In this document: piece by piece, positions 45,002 through 57,000 of the stretch | Layout: each line of letters begins with the position of its first letter | Position numbering within the stretch: the first letter of the stretch is position 1 | Assembly: GCA_947652605.1 (NCBI GenBank) | Contig: OX393578.1 | Location: 35,097,470-35,161,469 of the forward strand | Direction of reading: 5' to 3' | DNA from: Elmis aenea | Lineage: Eukaryota > Arthropoda > Insecta > Coleoptera > Elmidae | Length of the DNA: 64,000 bases | Program-made: the position numbers and the translations under genes | Notes under the pieces: generated by a model | What the model saw: only the letters and a program-made list of their open reading frames with translations | Database searches by the model: none | What the model was told of the DNA's origin: nothing

Positions 45002-45488
45002 TAGGCTCGATGCACAAGTACGTTTTTCTGCCAGTTTTTGAACTGGAAACATATTTTTTATATTGTAAATTAATAACATTCTTTTGCTTATGTTGATTAG
45101 GTACTGTGATAAATGATAAAAGTTGCATTGTTACTTTCGCCATGTGTAGTATTTGTATGAAGAAAGTATTTGTTTTAAATTGGAACCATAGAAAAAGGAC
45201 AACTATAGAACGGCCACTCACACAGGTGGGAACAAACACTGTTTGTGTCGCCCTCCGTTCAAATGCTAACTAGTTACTAGCAAGTAGTTATATATAATGT
45301 CCCTAGATGGCTAGAGTATTAATATAAAGCATGGCCAACTTCATTCATAATCCGCTCAGCTGCTTGCTTCGCTACTTATATGGCCGTCCCAATTCCAAAT
45401 TTTTCATTGTTGTGAAAAGTCAGAATCAGCCGTCAAAATAGTACGTCAGGTGGCGCCCTCAGTGATGTATTTTAAATGTCATTTATGT

Positions 45489-45997
45489 TAGGGTGACCAT
45501 TCGTCCCCGATTTTCGGGGACAGTCCCCGAAACAAGACTTAAGTCCCGGATTATTCTTGTCCCCGATTTTCATAATTTTCCTATAAACATTTAAAATAAC
45601 CAATGTATGGTACTTTCACTATTGCCAGATTATACAAATTTGTTAGTCTGGCAACATTGTAACAGTGTAACCGCTTATTGGCCACGATAACTGGAATGGG
45701 GAGGAGTCTGCACGATAAATAAAGTGTCAAATGCGATTAGGTTATGTTAGGTTAGGTTACTTACGGTTATCACACGTCTTTTTTCCTGAACATTATTATC
45801 ATCTCTTTTTAAAATGTGCAAAATTGTGTGGGTTTTAATTCCCGCCCTTTAATTTGAATTTTGTTTATTACAATGAGAGTTGTGGTCTTAGGTGTACCAA
45901 AAACGAAAAAATTGATTTCACAAAGTTAGTCGGTAACTTTTTTTTGTAAGCCCAGCTTAGTGTCCCCGAAAGTTCGGGGGAAAAAATGGTCACCTTA
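45489..45997. mobile_element. hAT-like MITE with tagggtgacca ends
   Basis: The ends are tagggtgaccattcgtcccc and, from the right, taaggtgaccattttttccc. The perfect 8-bp duplication atttatgt lies at 45481-45488 and 45998-46005. Both sides have gtccccgaa words. The core includes gttatgttaggttaggttac. Non-coding. Confidence 0.85.
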
Positions 45998-47101
45998 ATT
46001 TATGTTCAAAAATGTCATGTTAATACATTGTTAATACTAATAATGGTAGTTAAATGTCCAAGTTAAGAAAAATTCCCCAAACATTTTTATGAATAGTTAT
46101 AACAAATATTCTTCATGGTTTAATTCGCAATTTTCACTGAATTTGAAACAAGTATAAATACTTTTTACCAAAGCAACAAACCCGTCAAAAAGTTGTGAGA
46201 TTGGTAAAGCACATATTTACCTCAGGAAATTTCCCATGCGAAGTTGATTGCTGTTGGTTATTTTTACAGGTAAATAATTATTATTCAAGTCCAAAGTTTT
46301 ATGGAAATATGTGACTAACTATCAATTTAAAAAATATAGTTATTGATATACTTCACAGGGAGCGCCAGTTGACGTACTTTTTTGACGTTTACCTGGGAAC
46401 GACGTTTATGGTCAATTGGGACTATTAAATAAAAAGGTAAAGGAAGGAGCATTTTAGCGATTTTAAGGCATCCAGGTTAGCCTCTTAATATGGCGGATGC
46501 ATGTTTGCGCTTCTCAGTGGTGTATCTAACATTTTTAAATATGTATTGATTAATGTAAATATTTGCTTTGTTTTGACTTGAGACTGTTATTTACTTATTT
46601 ATTTCTTGTTTTGTGGTTGAGGGAATTAAAAAAACGACAGCATACATCAATATTTGCATTGTTTATTATGAAAGTTAAAAAATATGCTGTACAAAAATGC
46701 ACGCCACTGATATGACATACCATTTTGACAAACCACATCAAATTTTCAATACATGATTACACTACAAAATATTAATGTCTATTTACCTATGAAACGTAAT
46801 CTTTTAATCTTTAACATTTTTGGATCTAGTAAGACTACAAAATCTGCAGCTAACCATTGTAGCACACAAAACTCTAAATTTCTTGACTGTTTGACCTGTC
46901 AAAACCGGCCGCCTTCAAAGGCCTTTTATGTCATTTCTGTCGCCGATAAACGCTGCAGTATAATATTAAAAGCTCCTTCCTTTATATTTTTATTCAATGA
47001 TTGGGACGGCCATATAAAGGTGCGTTCGGGACGTACGCTCTTTTTGCTTTATTTGCTCTTTTTTGCTCCACAGCGTTCGGGACGCGACTTTGGAGTAAAA
47101 A

Positions 47102-48342
47102 CAGGCCCGGACTGGCCATCTGGCAGTTCGGGCGAATGCCCGAAGGGCCGGTGCCCTAATGGGCCGGTCTAAGCTAAAGGCTTTAAAAGTTCGGCGCCAT
47201 TATAACTTATAACATTTGCCCGTATAATACGGGCCGTATTCAATATTAATGTTTTCCTGGGGCTCCACAATACGCAATAGCGTCGTATGTTTGATCGCGC
47301 CACTCGTGCTTCAGAAATAGTCCCAATATTTTCCGATATCCGAAACCTGACGCAAAGCTGTAAATGGCGTGTGCATGTGTAAATAGTAGTTTCATAATCT
47401 GCTCATTTTATAAAGCACATTGTTTAATAAATAGAATCATAATAAATATATAGATGCGAGTTTATTAACTCTGTGTAAGCAGTTACCATATAAAGCTTTT
47501 AGTGGGTCATAAAAGTTCATGCATGGTCTAAACATCATTTTAAGATGAAAAATATTAATAAAAATGCATGACACTAGATTTTAGCGATTTTAGAAATATT
47601 CGCGAGAGTAAAGTGCCCGTATTTTAGGTTTTCAAAAAAGTTTTTTTGGAACTTTTTTAAAATGCTTAAAATAATAGCACTTTACTCTTGCAAATATTTC
47701 TAAAATCGTTAAAATCTAATGTTATAGGAGTATCTATTTTTATTGCATTTTTTTAAAACTTGAAATTAGTTTTAGACCATGCACCAACTTTTCCTAAAAT
47801 AACATTTTTTGAGAAACCGATAATAGAAACCTTTTCCATTTGTTGCAGACTTTTTGAATGTTAAAATTACTTCAAAAATAAAAATTGGAATTTTAACGTA
47901 AAATTTTATATTTTGGTTTTATTATTAATTCAAATAATCTTTCCCCATGAGGTTTTTTTTTATAACTCTTCAATAAGGGCACATTACTCTTGTGAATATT
48001 TCTGAAATCGCTAAAATCTAGTGTCGTATGAATTTTTATGACAGTTTGTTTCATCTTAAAATTAGTTTGAGGTAATGCACCAACTTTTATCAAGAACTAA
48101 AAAAAATTACAATAAAATTCATAATAAAAAATTATTCCATTTGTTGCATACTTTTTGAATGTAACGTAAAAATGAATAAATTAGTTGTGAAAAGGAAAAA
48201 TAATAGTCAAGTTTCTTAAAAAAAAATCAAAAACATCAAAAGTTCTTGATTTTTTAAATAAAAATCAAATTTTGACCAACCCTGGCTGTGGGCCTCTATA
48301 ATCTGAATGCCAGGGCCGGTTTTTGTTCCCAGTCCGTCACTG
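47102..48342. mobile_element. hAT-like element nested in the Harbinger-like element
   Basis: The ends are caggcccggactggcc and, from the right, cagtgacggactgggaac. The 8-bp duplication agtaaaaa lies at 47094-47101 and 48343-48350. The sequence includes gccggtgcccta-type GC-rich arms and, in the core, the further nested copy at about 47508-48282. Confidence 0.75.
47508..48282. mobile_element. Innermost nested repeat, related to 29140-30592
   Basis: It shares catgacactagattttagcg, ttaagatgaaaaa, and the end aaaaatcaaattttgaccaaccctg with the element at 29140-30592. The left boundary is approximate and its left terminus appears lost. This is the deepest layer of the nest. Confidence 0.6.
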
Positions 48343-49383
48343 AGTAAAAAAGATCGCTCCGAAGGGCGTTCGGGACTGCATAAGTGGAGTAAATAAATCT
48401 ACTCTGATTTGCACCACCTCTGAAGCTGGGGCAAGCTGAGCTCGCGAAAGAAGACATGCGCATTACGGATTGTCTACGTTTGAATTCTTTGAATTGCCAG
48501 GTACAGCATAAGAAAAAGATACAGTTAACATCCAGGCTTCGTGTTATTGTGTTGAATTAGTTAACAACAATTTCTTGTGGACAGTAATTAACTTTCGATG
48601 TAATTCCCTATTATTAAAACAAAATTTTGGGAAGTTAAATGGTTTCATATCATGACATTTTACATCAATTTTATAACCAAATAATCTAACAAATTCGAAG
48701 CAATACAATGTGTTGCTTGTTTTACTTACAATGATGTCTGATTAGACCAACTAGACCGGTCTACAACAAAATAGTGAGGTTACCTTTATATTTGAAATAT
48801 CCGCTGATTTTCTGCACTTATACGTCCCGAACGCACAAGATTTACTCTTGGAGGCTCTGAGACCACGTGATTACAATCTCACTCCAATCCTGTCCAATCC
48901 ACTCCAATCTGGGAGCGTGCGTCCCGAACGCACCTTAAGTAGCGTAGCGAATTATGAATGAAGTTGGTCATGTATAAAGAGGCGCGGATTTCAAATTATA
49001 TATATTTTATATTTATTTAATATGGATATCAAAATTAAAATGGAATAAAACAAAATGTACTAGAACAAATAAAATATATTAACGAGCGGTAAGAAATACA
49101 TTGATGAAACAAAATAGAATAAATACTTTCAATATTAAAAATACTAAAAGACTAAAGTAAAATATTTACCATCGTAACACATTTGCATGTAACAAACAAA
49201 CATATTATAACAAAATATACATACAAGAGGATAATCCGTTGGTATTCTCTTCTACAAAAAATTATCAGCGTTTGGATATTATTCATAAATAAAATATCTA
49301 CATCATGAAAATACTTAAGTTCAAAAAAGAAATATTAGGTACTACACATATTAAGTTTTTGATTGGAACTGTAGTATGCAGGT

Positions 49384-49570
49384 CAGAGGCGGATTAAAGT
49401 CGGTTGAGACCCTGGGCGCAGAAGAAAATATTGGGCCCCTTAAAAAAGAGAGAGAAAGACCGGGAAAATAAAAATACATGTAAATAAATAAAGTTGGGGT
49501 TTTGCGGGGCCCTTCAGAAGTCGGGTCCAAGGGCGCGCGCCCGGTGCCCCCGCCGTTAAATCCGCCTCTG
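49384..49570. mobile_element. hAT-like MITE, 187 bp
   Basis: The ends are cagaggcggattaaag and, from the right, cagaggcggatttaac. The perfect 8-bp duplication atgcaggt lies at 49376-49383 and 49571-49578. The interior has gggcgcgcgcccgg. Non-coding; the 66-aa ORF crossing its end is chance. Confidence 0.88.
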
Positions 49571-49972
49571 ATGCAGGTCTATAACAATCTGAAACAATAC
49601 CTGCATAGAAAAAGAAATCCCTGGCTTAAATTGATTTCTGTCAATGCTGCCATGGTCTGTACGCTTGTTATGGTATGGAGAGACAAATATATTTTCATTT
49701 AGCTTATTGGTTCAGTGACCACTCATGATTTCTTAACAAAAGTAAGAAAAAAGAACTTATAAAACTAGAGTTTCATGAAAGAAAACAAAATCTAGTATTC
49801 TAATAATTGAAAAAATATATAACTAATGCTATAAAAGCTGTATTACATTACATTATACAATTTCTTGTACAAGAAATTGTATGTAATGCAGCTTTAAGAA
49901 ATTAAAATAATGCTTATTTATTAATAATCAATTCATTTGTCTATCTAAAATTGATTACCATGTAATCAAATA

Positions 49973-50108
49973 TTAGGGTCAACTCACACCGGCGCGGTGG
50001 CGGTGGCGGTGGCGATAGCGATCACGATAATTAGTAAGTAACATTGTTACCAATTGTCGTGTTCGCAATTATTGCGATAGAGATGCAGCCGGTGTGTGTG
50101 GACCTTAA
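49973..50108. mobile_element. Short MITE with ggtggcggtggc core
   Basis: Imperfect inverted ends ttagggtcaactcacaccgg and ccggtgtgtgtggaccttaa. The core starts with a gcggtggcggtggcggtggc run and alternating gcgat words. No target duplication seen. Confidence 0.55.
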
Positions 50109-50351
50109 TTTTTCAGTTACAATAATTACTGTTGAATCAAAATAATAACGTTTAGCTCACTCTTCATGGGCAATGGGAATTTGAGATCTGCACTTTGTAG
50201 ATAATAATGTTTTCCTAGGCATAATACTTTTTGTCAGGGTTGGCCTGATTTTATAAGCCTAGCAGTAGCTTGGACGATAGCGAAATAACGGGGCATTACA
50301 AAACAGGACGGACTACTAAAAATCAGACTGTCTCGCGCAAATGGAAACGCT

Positions 50352-50611
50352 CATAGGCGCCCGCAAGGGGGGGCAAGATGGGTCAGTTGCCCCCCCCCCC
50401 AGATTTCGGAACCAATTAGCCAGGATAATTCTTATTTACTAAATCGATGATTTTTAACTATAGAGAACACATTTTTTACTAGAAAATAAATGTTTATCCT
50501 CAGCGGGGATCGTTCCAAGATCCGCCACGTGGAAAGCATTGTTAAAATATGACATCTATATCTATGTTTTGGTCTTGCCCCCCCCTAGAATAATTTCTGC
50601 GGGCGCCTATG
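50352..50611. mobile_element. hAT-like MITE with cataggcgcccgca ends
   Basis: Inverted ends cataggcgcccgca on both sides. The perfect 8-bp duplication gaaacgct lies at 50344-50351 and 50612-50619. Poly-G/poly-C tracts lie inside both ends. Located about 200 bp upstream of the SAC1 start codon, so it may affect that promoter. Confidence 0.88.
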
Positions 50612-50814
50612 GAAACGCTGGTTACTTTACCGTAAGCAACAATAGAGACACAAAATTATTTATAAAGGTGATTAAATGACAGTTGTTGACATTTTATTAT
50701 AACCTTCTTTTATGGGATGATATCATAAACTCATCACAATAATTATTAATCAGTGCCTGTTTTTGGCGATTTCATTTTACTTATCCTTATAAAGTAATCA
50801 TTAAGAGCTGTACA

Positions 50815-52600
50815 ATGGACGTTTACGATGATATGCAATTGTATGTAGCACAGATGTTATTTAAAATTTATTTTATATTAATAAATTTGTTGTAGATACA
50901 TAACGCCTGAAAAATTTTATATTGAACCACGATTGGGTAGTAATTTGTTAGTAATAGATAGAGTATCAGAAACAATTAGTTTACAAAATCGAACAGGACA
51001 AATACCAGCAGCTAGTAGCAGTAGAGCATTTTGTGGTTTGTTGGGTAGTATTAAATTGTTATCGGGAAGATATCTTGTATTGGCAACACATCGTGAACAT
51101 ATTGGTGTGATAGCAGGACATGAAATATGGCGCCTCGCAGGTACAGAATTACTACCATATTGTCGCAGCACTTTACATTTAAATACAGATGAATTAGAAG
51201 ATAATGCAACATATATAAGCATGATTGCGCAAGTGTTAGCAACGCCTTATTTTTATTTTAGCTATAGCTATGATATAACACATACTTTACAGCGACTTCA
51301 TAGCACTGGACCTGATTTTTTAACTCAAACATTGCTGGAACGTGCTGATCAACGCTTTGTTTGGAACAATTACCTACTGCAAAATTTTCAACGCCGTGAA
51401 TTTCATAGTTTTTGCTTACCAATCATACATGGTTTTATGTTTATCAGTCAGTGCTCGGTCAATGGTTGTAATTTTACTTGGTGTTTAGTTTCAAGGCGTA
51501 GTGTAAACCGTTCGGGGACTAGGCTCTTTAAACGAGGCGTAGATAATGCTGGTTATGTTGCCAATTTTGTAGAAACTGAACAGATTATTGAGTATCAAGG
51601 TGACCGTGCTAGTTTTGTTCAAATTCGGGGTTCTATTCCGTTGTATTGGGCTCAATTACCTGATTTACGTTACAAACCTCCACCTCGCTTAATCGACTTA
51701 GAGCCTGAAGAACAACGATTAGCATGTTCTCGACATTTAGAAACTCAAAGTTATTTATATGGTAGGCAAGTATTGTTAGACTTAGTTGATCAAAAAGGTG
51801 CTGAAGGTAAACTGCAAAGTGCCTATAAAAATATGGTGCATAGTTTAGCAAATCCATCCATACGATATGAACCATTCGACTTTCATGCTGAGTGCAGACA
51901 TATGAGGTGGGACCGTTTGTCAATTTTACTTGACCGCATAGCTTTTGATCAAGATGAAATGGGATTCTTTTTATTGTTACGAGATGGTTCATTAGCTTCT
52001 TTACAAGATGGGGTATTTCGTACTAATTGCGTGGATTGCCTAGATCGGACCAACGTTGTACAAAGTATGTTGGCACGTCGGTCATTAAATGCCGTTCTGG
52101 TCACTCTAGGCATATTAAGACCAGGACAAACAGTAGAGCAACAAATAGCACTAGAAAAGTTATTCAAAGAAGTGTGGGCTGATAATGCTGATCTAATTAG
52201 TATACAGTACTCTGGAACTGGTGCACTTAAAACCGATTTTACCCGTACTGGTAAGAGAACCAAAGTTGGTTTACTTAAAGATGGTATAAATTCCCTTACG
52301 CGTTATTATAAAAATAACTTCTGCGACGGTTTTCGTCAAGATGCATTAGATTTGTTCCATGGTTATGCTGATGTGCGTACACCTCTTCGGGTTAAACGCG
52401 GTTGGCGTTATATCACATTCCCTTCAGTTTTGTTGGTAGCTATATCCATGTTTGTGGCAAGTGCCATATTTCCATCAGAATACAGTACCGAGTCACTTTT
52501 ATTTTTACTATTTTGGGGTTCTATGGTGGTGGTTACAGGGAGTACGATATTACGATATGGGCCCGAGTTTGTAGATAGACCACGACTTTGTGCTTTATAG
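50815..52600 (+). CDS. Sac1: Phosphatidylinositol-3/4-phosphatase SAC1
   Basis: SAC1 is an ER/Golgi membrane phosphatase that hydrolyses PI4P and thereby sets lipid exchange and Golgi exit. Two coding exons are 50815-50840 and 50896-52600, giving 576 residues (human 587). The first exon codes MDVYDDMQ plus two bases of the next codon; the donor gtatgt and acceptor ttgttgtag rejoin to LYITPEKFY, matching the family. The SAC domain covers about 50-470. The CX5R catalytic loop is NCVDCLDRTN with nucleophile Cys387 and Arg393. Other landmarks are YDITHTLQRL, LLERADQRFVWN, ANFVETEQI, MRWDRLSILLD, and GTGALKTDFTRTGKRT. Two transmembrane segments lie near 515-532 and 541-562. The tail ends RPRLCAL, without the KxKxx ER-retrieval signal of the human protein. 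It is convergent with INTS8. Confidence 0.95.
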
Positions 52601-52773
52601 TGAGCTTCACATTCGCAGCAAATATATAATTAAGTTAATACAGTTATATTCCATATGGTGAGGAATAATACCTAATGTATATTCTAGATTTTATTACGTA
52701 TTGTTGATATTTAATTTTTTTTTGTAAAGCAATTGTACATAATCAATATAGTAACATATAAATATATTTATAG

Positions 52774-52779
52774 AATAAA
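52774..52779 (+). terminator. Candidate polyA signal of SAC1
   Basis: AATAAA about 175 nt after the stop codon. Confidence 0.45.
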
Positions 52780-52799
52780 ATTTTAGCACAACTGGAATT

Positions 52800-53935
52800 C
52801 TTTTATTTTATCGAGTGCAAAAACGTATGAAGCAAATGTTATAATTTGTTACACCCTTCTGTGTCTCGATCTGTATGGAATAATAACATGACTAGTTGTC
52901 AAATCTCAACTGTGACTACTTTAAAAATGGATGTGTGAATAACGTGCCATTTTAAGAGTTTTTTATAGGTCAAGCTCAGTTCACGAGGTATTTAAAAAAT
53001 TTACTGATAAAAAAAATGGAGATTCGTGACTTATTTAAGCATTTTTTGAGAGATTTTTGGTCAGCTAAATTTTATAGTTTTTTTTAAAAATTGGCCTCAA
53101 TTTTAGGATACATCATATGAACTGTGATAGCGAAATTTTTTAACTTTTGACAGTGTGGTAAAATTTGTAATTAAACAAAAACAAAACTGGACCATATAAA
53201 AGTTAAACTAGTCAACAATCACTATATGACACTATATTGTCTAATAAATTATTACTAGAGGAATTTGCTTTGATGTTGCTATGTTAATAAATGTAAATAT
53301 TTTTGTAAAGGACTGTATCTGTCAGAATTTTCAAAAAAACGTTACTAACTTAAAAACGGTTATTTTACATATAAACAATGTTTTGTGTCGGTGCGCAAAC
53401 ACAAAACACTAGAGTTGAAATTGAAAATAATTTTAGGTTATGTAGTAAATGATTACAAACAACTTTTATTTAAAACTTCTTTTTAGAATCATAATCATTA
53501 CTAATAAGAGCATTGCATAAAAAGATAATAAATACCGCACTGACGGTATTTAAATAAAAAAACTTTAATTTTTTATTCCTTATTAGTTTAGTACTAAAAT
53601 TAACTTATGATTACATCATTGAATTCAGAAAAATAATGTCTACCAGTTTAGTAAAAAAAATAGATGGTGCCATTTGGAAAAAAAATTGACTATCGTTTGA
53701 CATTTAAGTTGACCTTGAAAAAAATTGAAATCCAATTCAGTTTATAATATTTGAGGAGACATTTCAATTAGTTTTTTGTTCACCAAAATCGGACCAAAAA
53801 TAACGGAGTTATAGCTTGCGACGTTTTTTGTGTGACAGCCTGTATAAGTCCAAATTACAAACAGAAAAATAAAATAATACCCCGATAATTTGCATATTAT
53901 TCATTATAATAAAAATTCTTAAGAAATTCATTTTG
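52800..53935. other. Intergenic, between convergent SAC1 and INTS8
   Basis: AT-rich sequence with no recognised gene or complete element. A phrase near 53760-53845 (ggaccaaaaataacggagttatag ... cagcctgtataa, in pieces) resembles the end of one of the cagggtg-type elements, but no partner end was seen. Confidence 0.5.
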
Positions 53936-53938
53936 CTA

Positions 53939-53944
53939 TTTATT
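53939..53944 (-). terminator. Candidate polyA signal of INTS8
   Basis: AATAAA on the minus strand, about 115 nt past the INTS8 stop codon. Confidence 0.45.
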
Positions 53945-54059
53945 TGTAGAAAATACATTTAAGACAAGTTAAAAGTTTGTCCAAGGTTTTCATATAATGA
54001 TTTAATTTACTTTAATGAAATACTTGTACAATGATGTTAAAAAAATAGTCACTGATAAA

Positions 54060-57000
54060 TCACTGTAAATACTGTTTACAAAGGGAACGTAGGAACACAC
54101 TTTTTCTCAAATTACTTGCCTCACGCTGTATTTCTTCATTGTTATTGGAATTTAATTCGAGCAAGCCCATTACTTGTATAGCACGTTTTCGACGTTGAAA
54201 CTCTCCCCTTTTGTGATGTAAATGCACTAAATATTCTAAAATATTGGTGTCCCAAAAACAGTGGTAATAAGAGTCCATGGCATCACTACACGATTTTTGA
54301 TCAGCTAAACTTCGAAATGCAAGAGTATAATCAGGCTCATCAAGATATTGACAAAGTACAGCAGCTTGAGTATGACAACCCAGAGAGCTGCAACACTTAA
54401 TCATTCTTTTGAAGACATGATCATCATTTCGAACAGGAAGATTGAAATAATCAGTCAAAATAACTAATGATTTAAGATAATAAGTTAACGCAGTCTCATA
54501 GTAACCACTTGCTGAAATAAAAAACAGTAAAGATACGAATTTCAGATACAACAAGTCATATTACCATAATTTATGTCCCCCATCAATCGCAACCATGAAA
54601 CATTTAACGGATAATAGTGGAGGGCTTGAGTAACAACTTGAGAAAGAACTTCTGATACAACTCTAGAATTGTACGAACTTGCACTACAATTACATTACAT
54701 TAAAAAATAGTTATTTATGTATCAAGGCCAAAAAGTACGTTTTGGCCGAGGTGCATATTACATTTTTTGTGAGATCGAATTAAAAACAATTTAAATTTTT
54801 AGTAAAAATTTAGTAAAAATTATAGGTTAGAAACTACGTGACATTCTGTCACTGACAGATGACGGCGTATGTACTGCACACGGTCTACTACACAGGTTAG
54901 GAAGCCTGTCAAAAAATCTGGAACTTTTCGACATAAATTTCCGCTACACGGCGATAAGTCTAAGAACCATTCGCCATAAAAATCCGTTAGATGGCGATTA
55001 AGTTTAAAAACCTATTTTAAACAAACCTGACTTAAAAATTCAATTAAAACATTTTTATATACATCATCTGATTGATTAAATTCGAATTTTTGAAGCGAAA
55101 GCTTTTAAATCTTGCTGACTGTCAAAATCTTGTGCACGAACCGGTTCTTAGACGTATCGCCATCTAGTGATCATTTATGGCGAATGGTTCTTAGACTTAT
55201 CGCCTCTGTGGGATAATTTACGGGACTAGTTACCGGCCTCAGTCGGTTTTATATGGGAGTTTCCCAACCTGTGTAGTAGACCGTGGTACTGCATTACCGG
55301 CCCTCTCCCTAGCAACGGCCGTAAAAGTTACTTTTTCGGCCGTTGCTAAGGGTAACGGCGTGAAAAGTAACTTTTACGGCCGTTGCTAAGGATAGGGCCG
55401 GTAATGCAGTACTTTATGGTTGCTAACGCGTCCGTCAAACAGCTGTTTCTAGTACGATCGCACAAAAATTATTTTAATCCATAAACACTTGCTTACTTGC
55501 TTACAACTAATGGCCATAACATTATATATTCAACGTTTAATTCCAAGCTAGATTCATCTCGTAAAACATTGAAAAGTCTAGCCAACATTGAAATAACAAC
55601 GGCAAGTACTGTAGAATCCCTTAATCTTGAAAAAAATGATAAAAACGTGGATTTAGTGTTTGCAATAGGTGAGTCTCTTTGAATTACACTTGTAGTGCCT
55701 GAACTGGAGCGTTTCGATTGAGATGGAGATACCGCAAATATAGGAAGAACTAAAAATAAGTTTTAAAAAAAATTACAGACCAGCGATTATCATAAAATAA
55801 TCGATTTTATAAAAACTGATGAGTCCAAGTCTTGGAACAATTAAAAATTAACTTTTCATACCCAAATCCCACAAATCTTTCGACACTTTTTTGCCACCTT
55901 TAAATTTAACTAAATCTTGACATGCAGCTGTTATGGCTGCAGCTATTTCAAAATAACTCCATCGTTTTTCAAATGCAGTAAGAAAATCCCAGCGGGCTAA
56001 ATTAAGCAAACATAATGCGCAATGTTCCATTACTTCTATACGAGGTAAGACAGATTCGGCAGATTGTAGGCACGTTTCACATGCCTCTGCTAAAGCTTTT
56101 GTATCTGTAAATATAGTGGATGAATGATGTATTATGTAGCTTAGTAACATACTACGATTTTACCTAAATTTGGTGCTGGCCATTCATCTAAAAGATGATT
56201 AATCTGCACCAGTAATACTTCCCAACTAATTAATCTACACAATTTTGGTATGAAATTGCCACTTCCTTTTTGAATTTCTGCCTCTAATGTTTTCAACATC
56301 TCTACAGATGAAATCCAATCTTTAGCAAGCATTAATTCACGAGCCTTAGCCAAAAGTATAAAACTGAAGTCTTGTAATTCACCTGAACAAAAAAGTATAA
56401 CATTGCAAAACACATGTTAATCCATTAATGAGATCACAAAAACTATTAATTATTTATATATATATATATATTTTAATAAAAATTGGAATATATTATACAG
56501 GGTGAGTCACGACGGACGCCACGGAGTTTTATGGCGAAACGGAATATATTCTCCAACTTCTGTCGCAGTTAAATTGTATAAGGGCAACATTTTAAAAATA
56601 TTTTCAAACATATAGGGTGCTCCAAAAAAGAGTGGCACATCAAAGTTATACTTTTTCTTATAGAATACCCTGTATATTTTTACATTTTTGGATTTCTCTT
56701 CAGATTTACTTCAAAAAATTGAAAAGGTTTTATGGTGGGTCTAAAGTCAACCGTTTTCGTTAAATTGACATTTTCATGAAAATACAGAACTTTCAAAAAT
56801 TTTCAACATTTAAAAATTTTGAAAAGTCTAAAGAAATTCGCTTGGAGATTAGATTGACAATAGATGATTTAACACTGTGCACTACCTACATTTTTAAAAT
56901 ATTATACAAGGCGTTTTTTACGCTTGGTCAAACTTGTGAAACTTCAAACCTCGATAACTCTTTTTTTTTTAAAATACAACACCCTATATTTTTTTACAGT

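Larger units (their letters stand above)
47018..48935. mobile_element. PIF/Harbinger-like element inserted in the outer element
   Basis: The ends are aggtgcgttcgggacg and the complement at 48920-48935. The 3-bp duplication TAA (47015-47017 and 48936-48938) matches the Harbinger target type. Removing it rejoins the outer element's right arm. The sequence cgttcgggac is repeated inside near both ends. It carries further nested insertions; no transposase seen. Confidence 0.7.
45330..48972. mobile_element. Outer element of a nested transposon cluster
   Basis: Left arm 45330-45395 (catggccaacttcattcata ... ctacttatatggccgtccca) is inverted at the right as two pieces, 46994-47017 and 48936-48972, split by a younger insertion. 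The direct repeat tataaag borders the unit (45323-45329 and 48973-48979). The original element contains a hAT-like insertion at 45489-45997 and a TAA-flanked insertion at 47018-48935. No transposase was recognised. Confidence 0.75.

Noticed and set aside
46753..47172. 139-aa ORF
   Set aside because: It runs across the border of the outer and Harbinger-like elements, so it is a junction by-product of nested insertions.
55497..55682. Plus-strand ORF ending at an apparent donor (gtgagt)
   Set aside because: It is the antisense of a real INTS8 exon (55749-55497), which matches the family in the minus frame.
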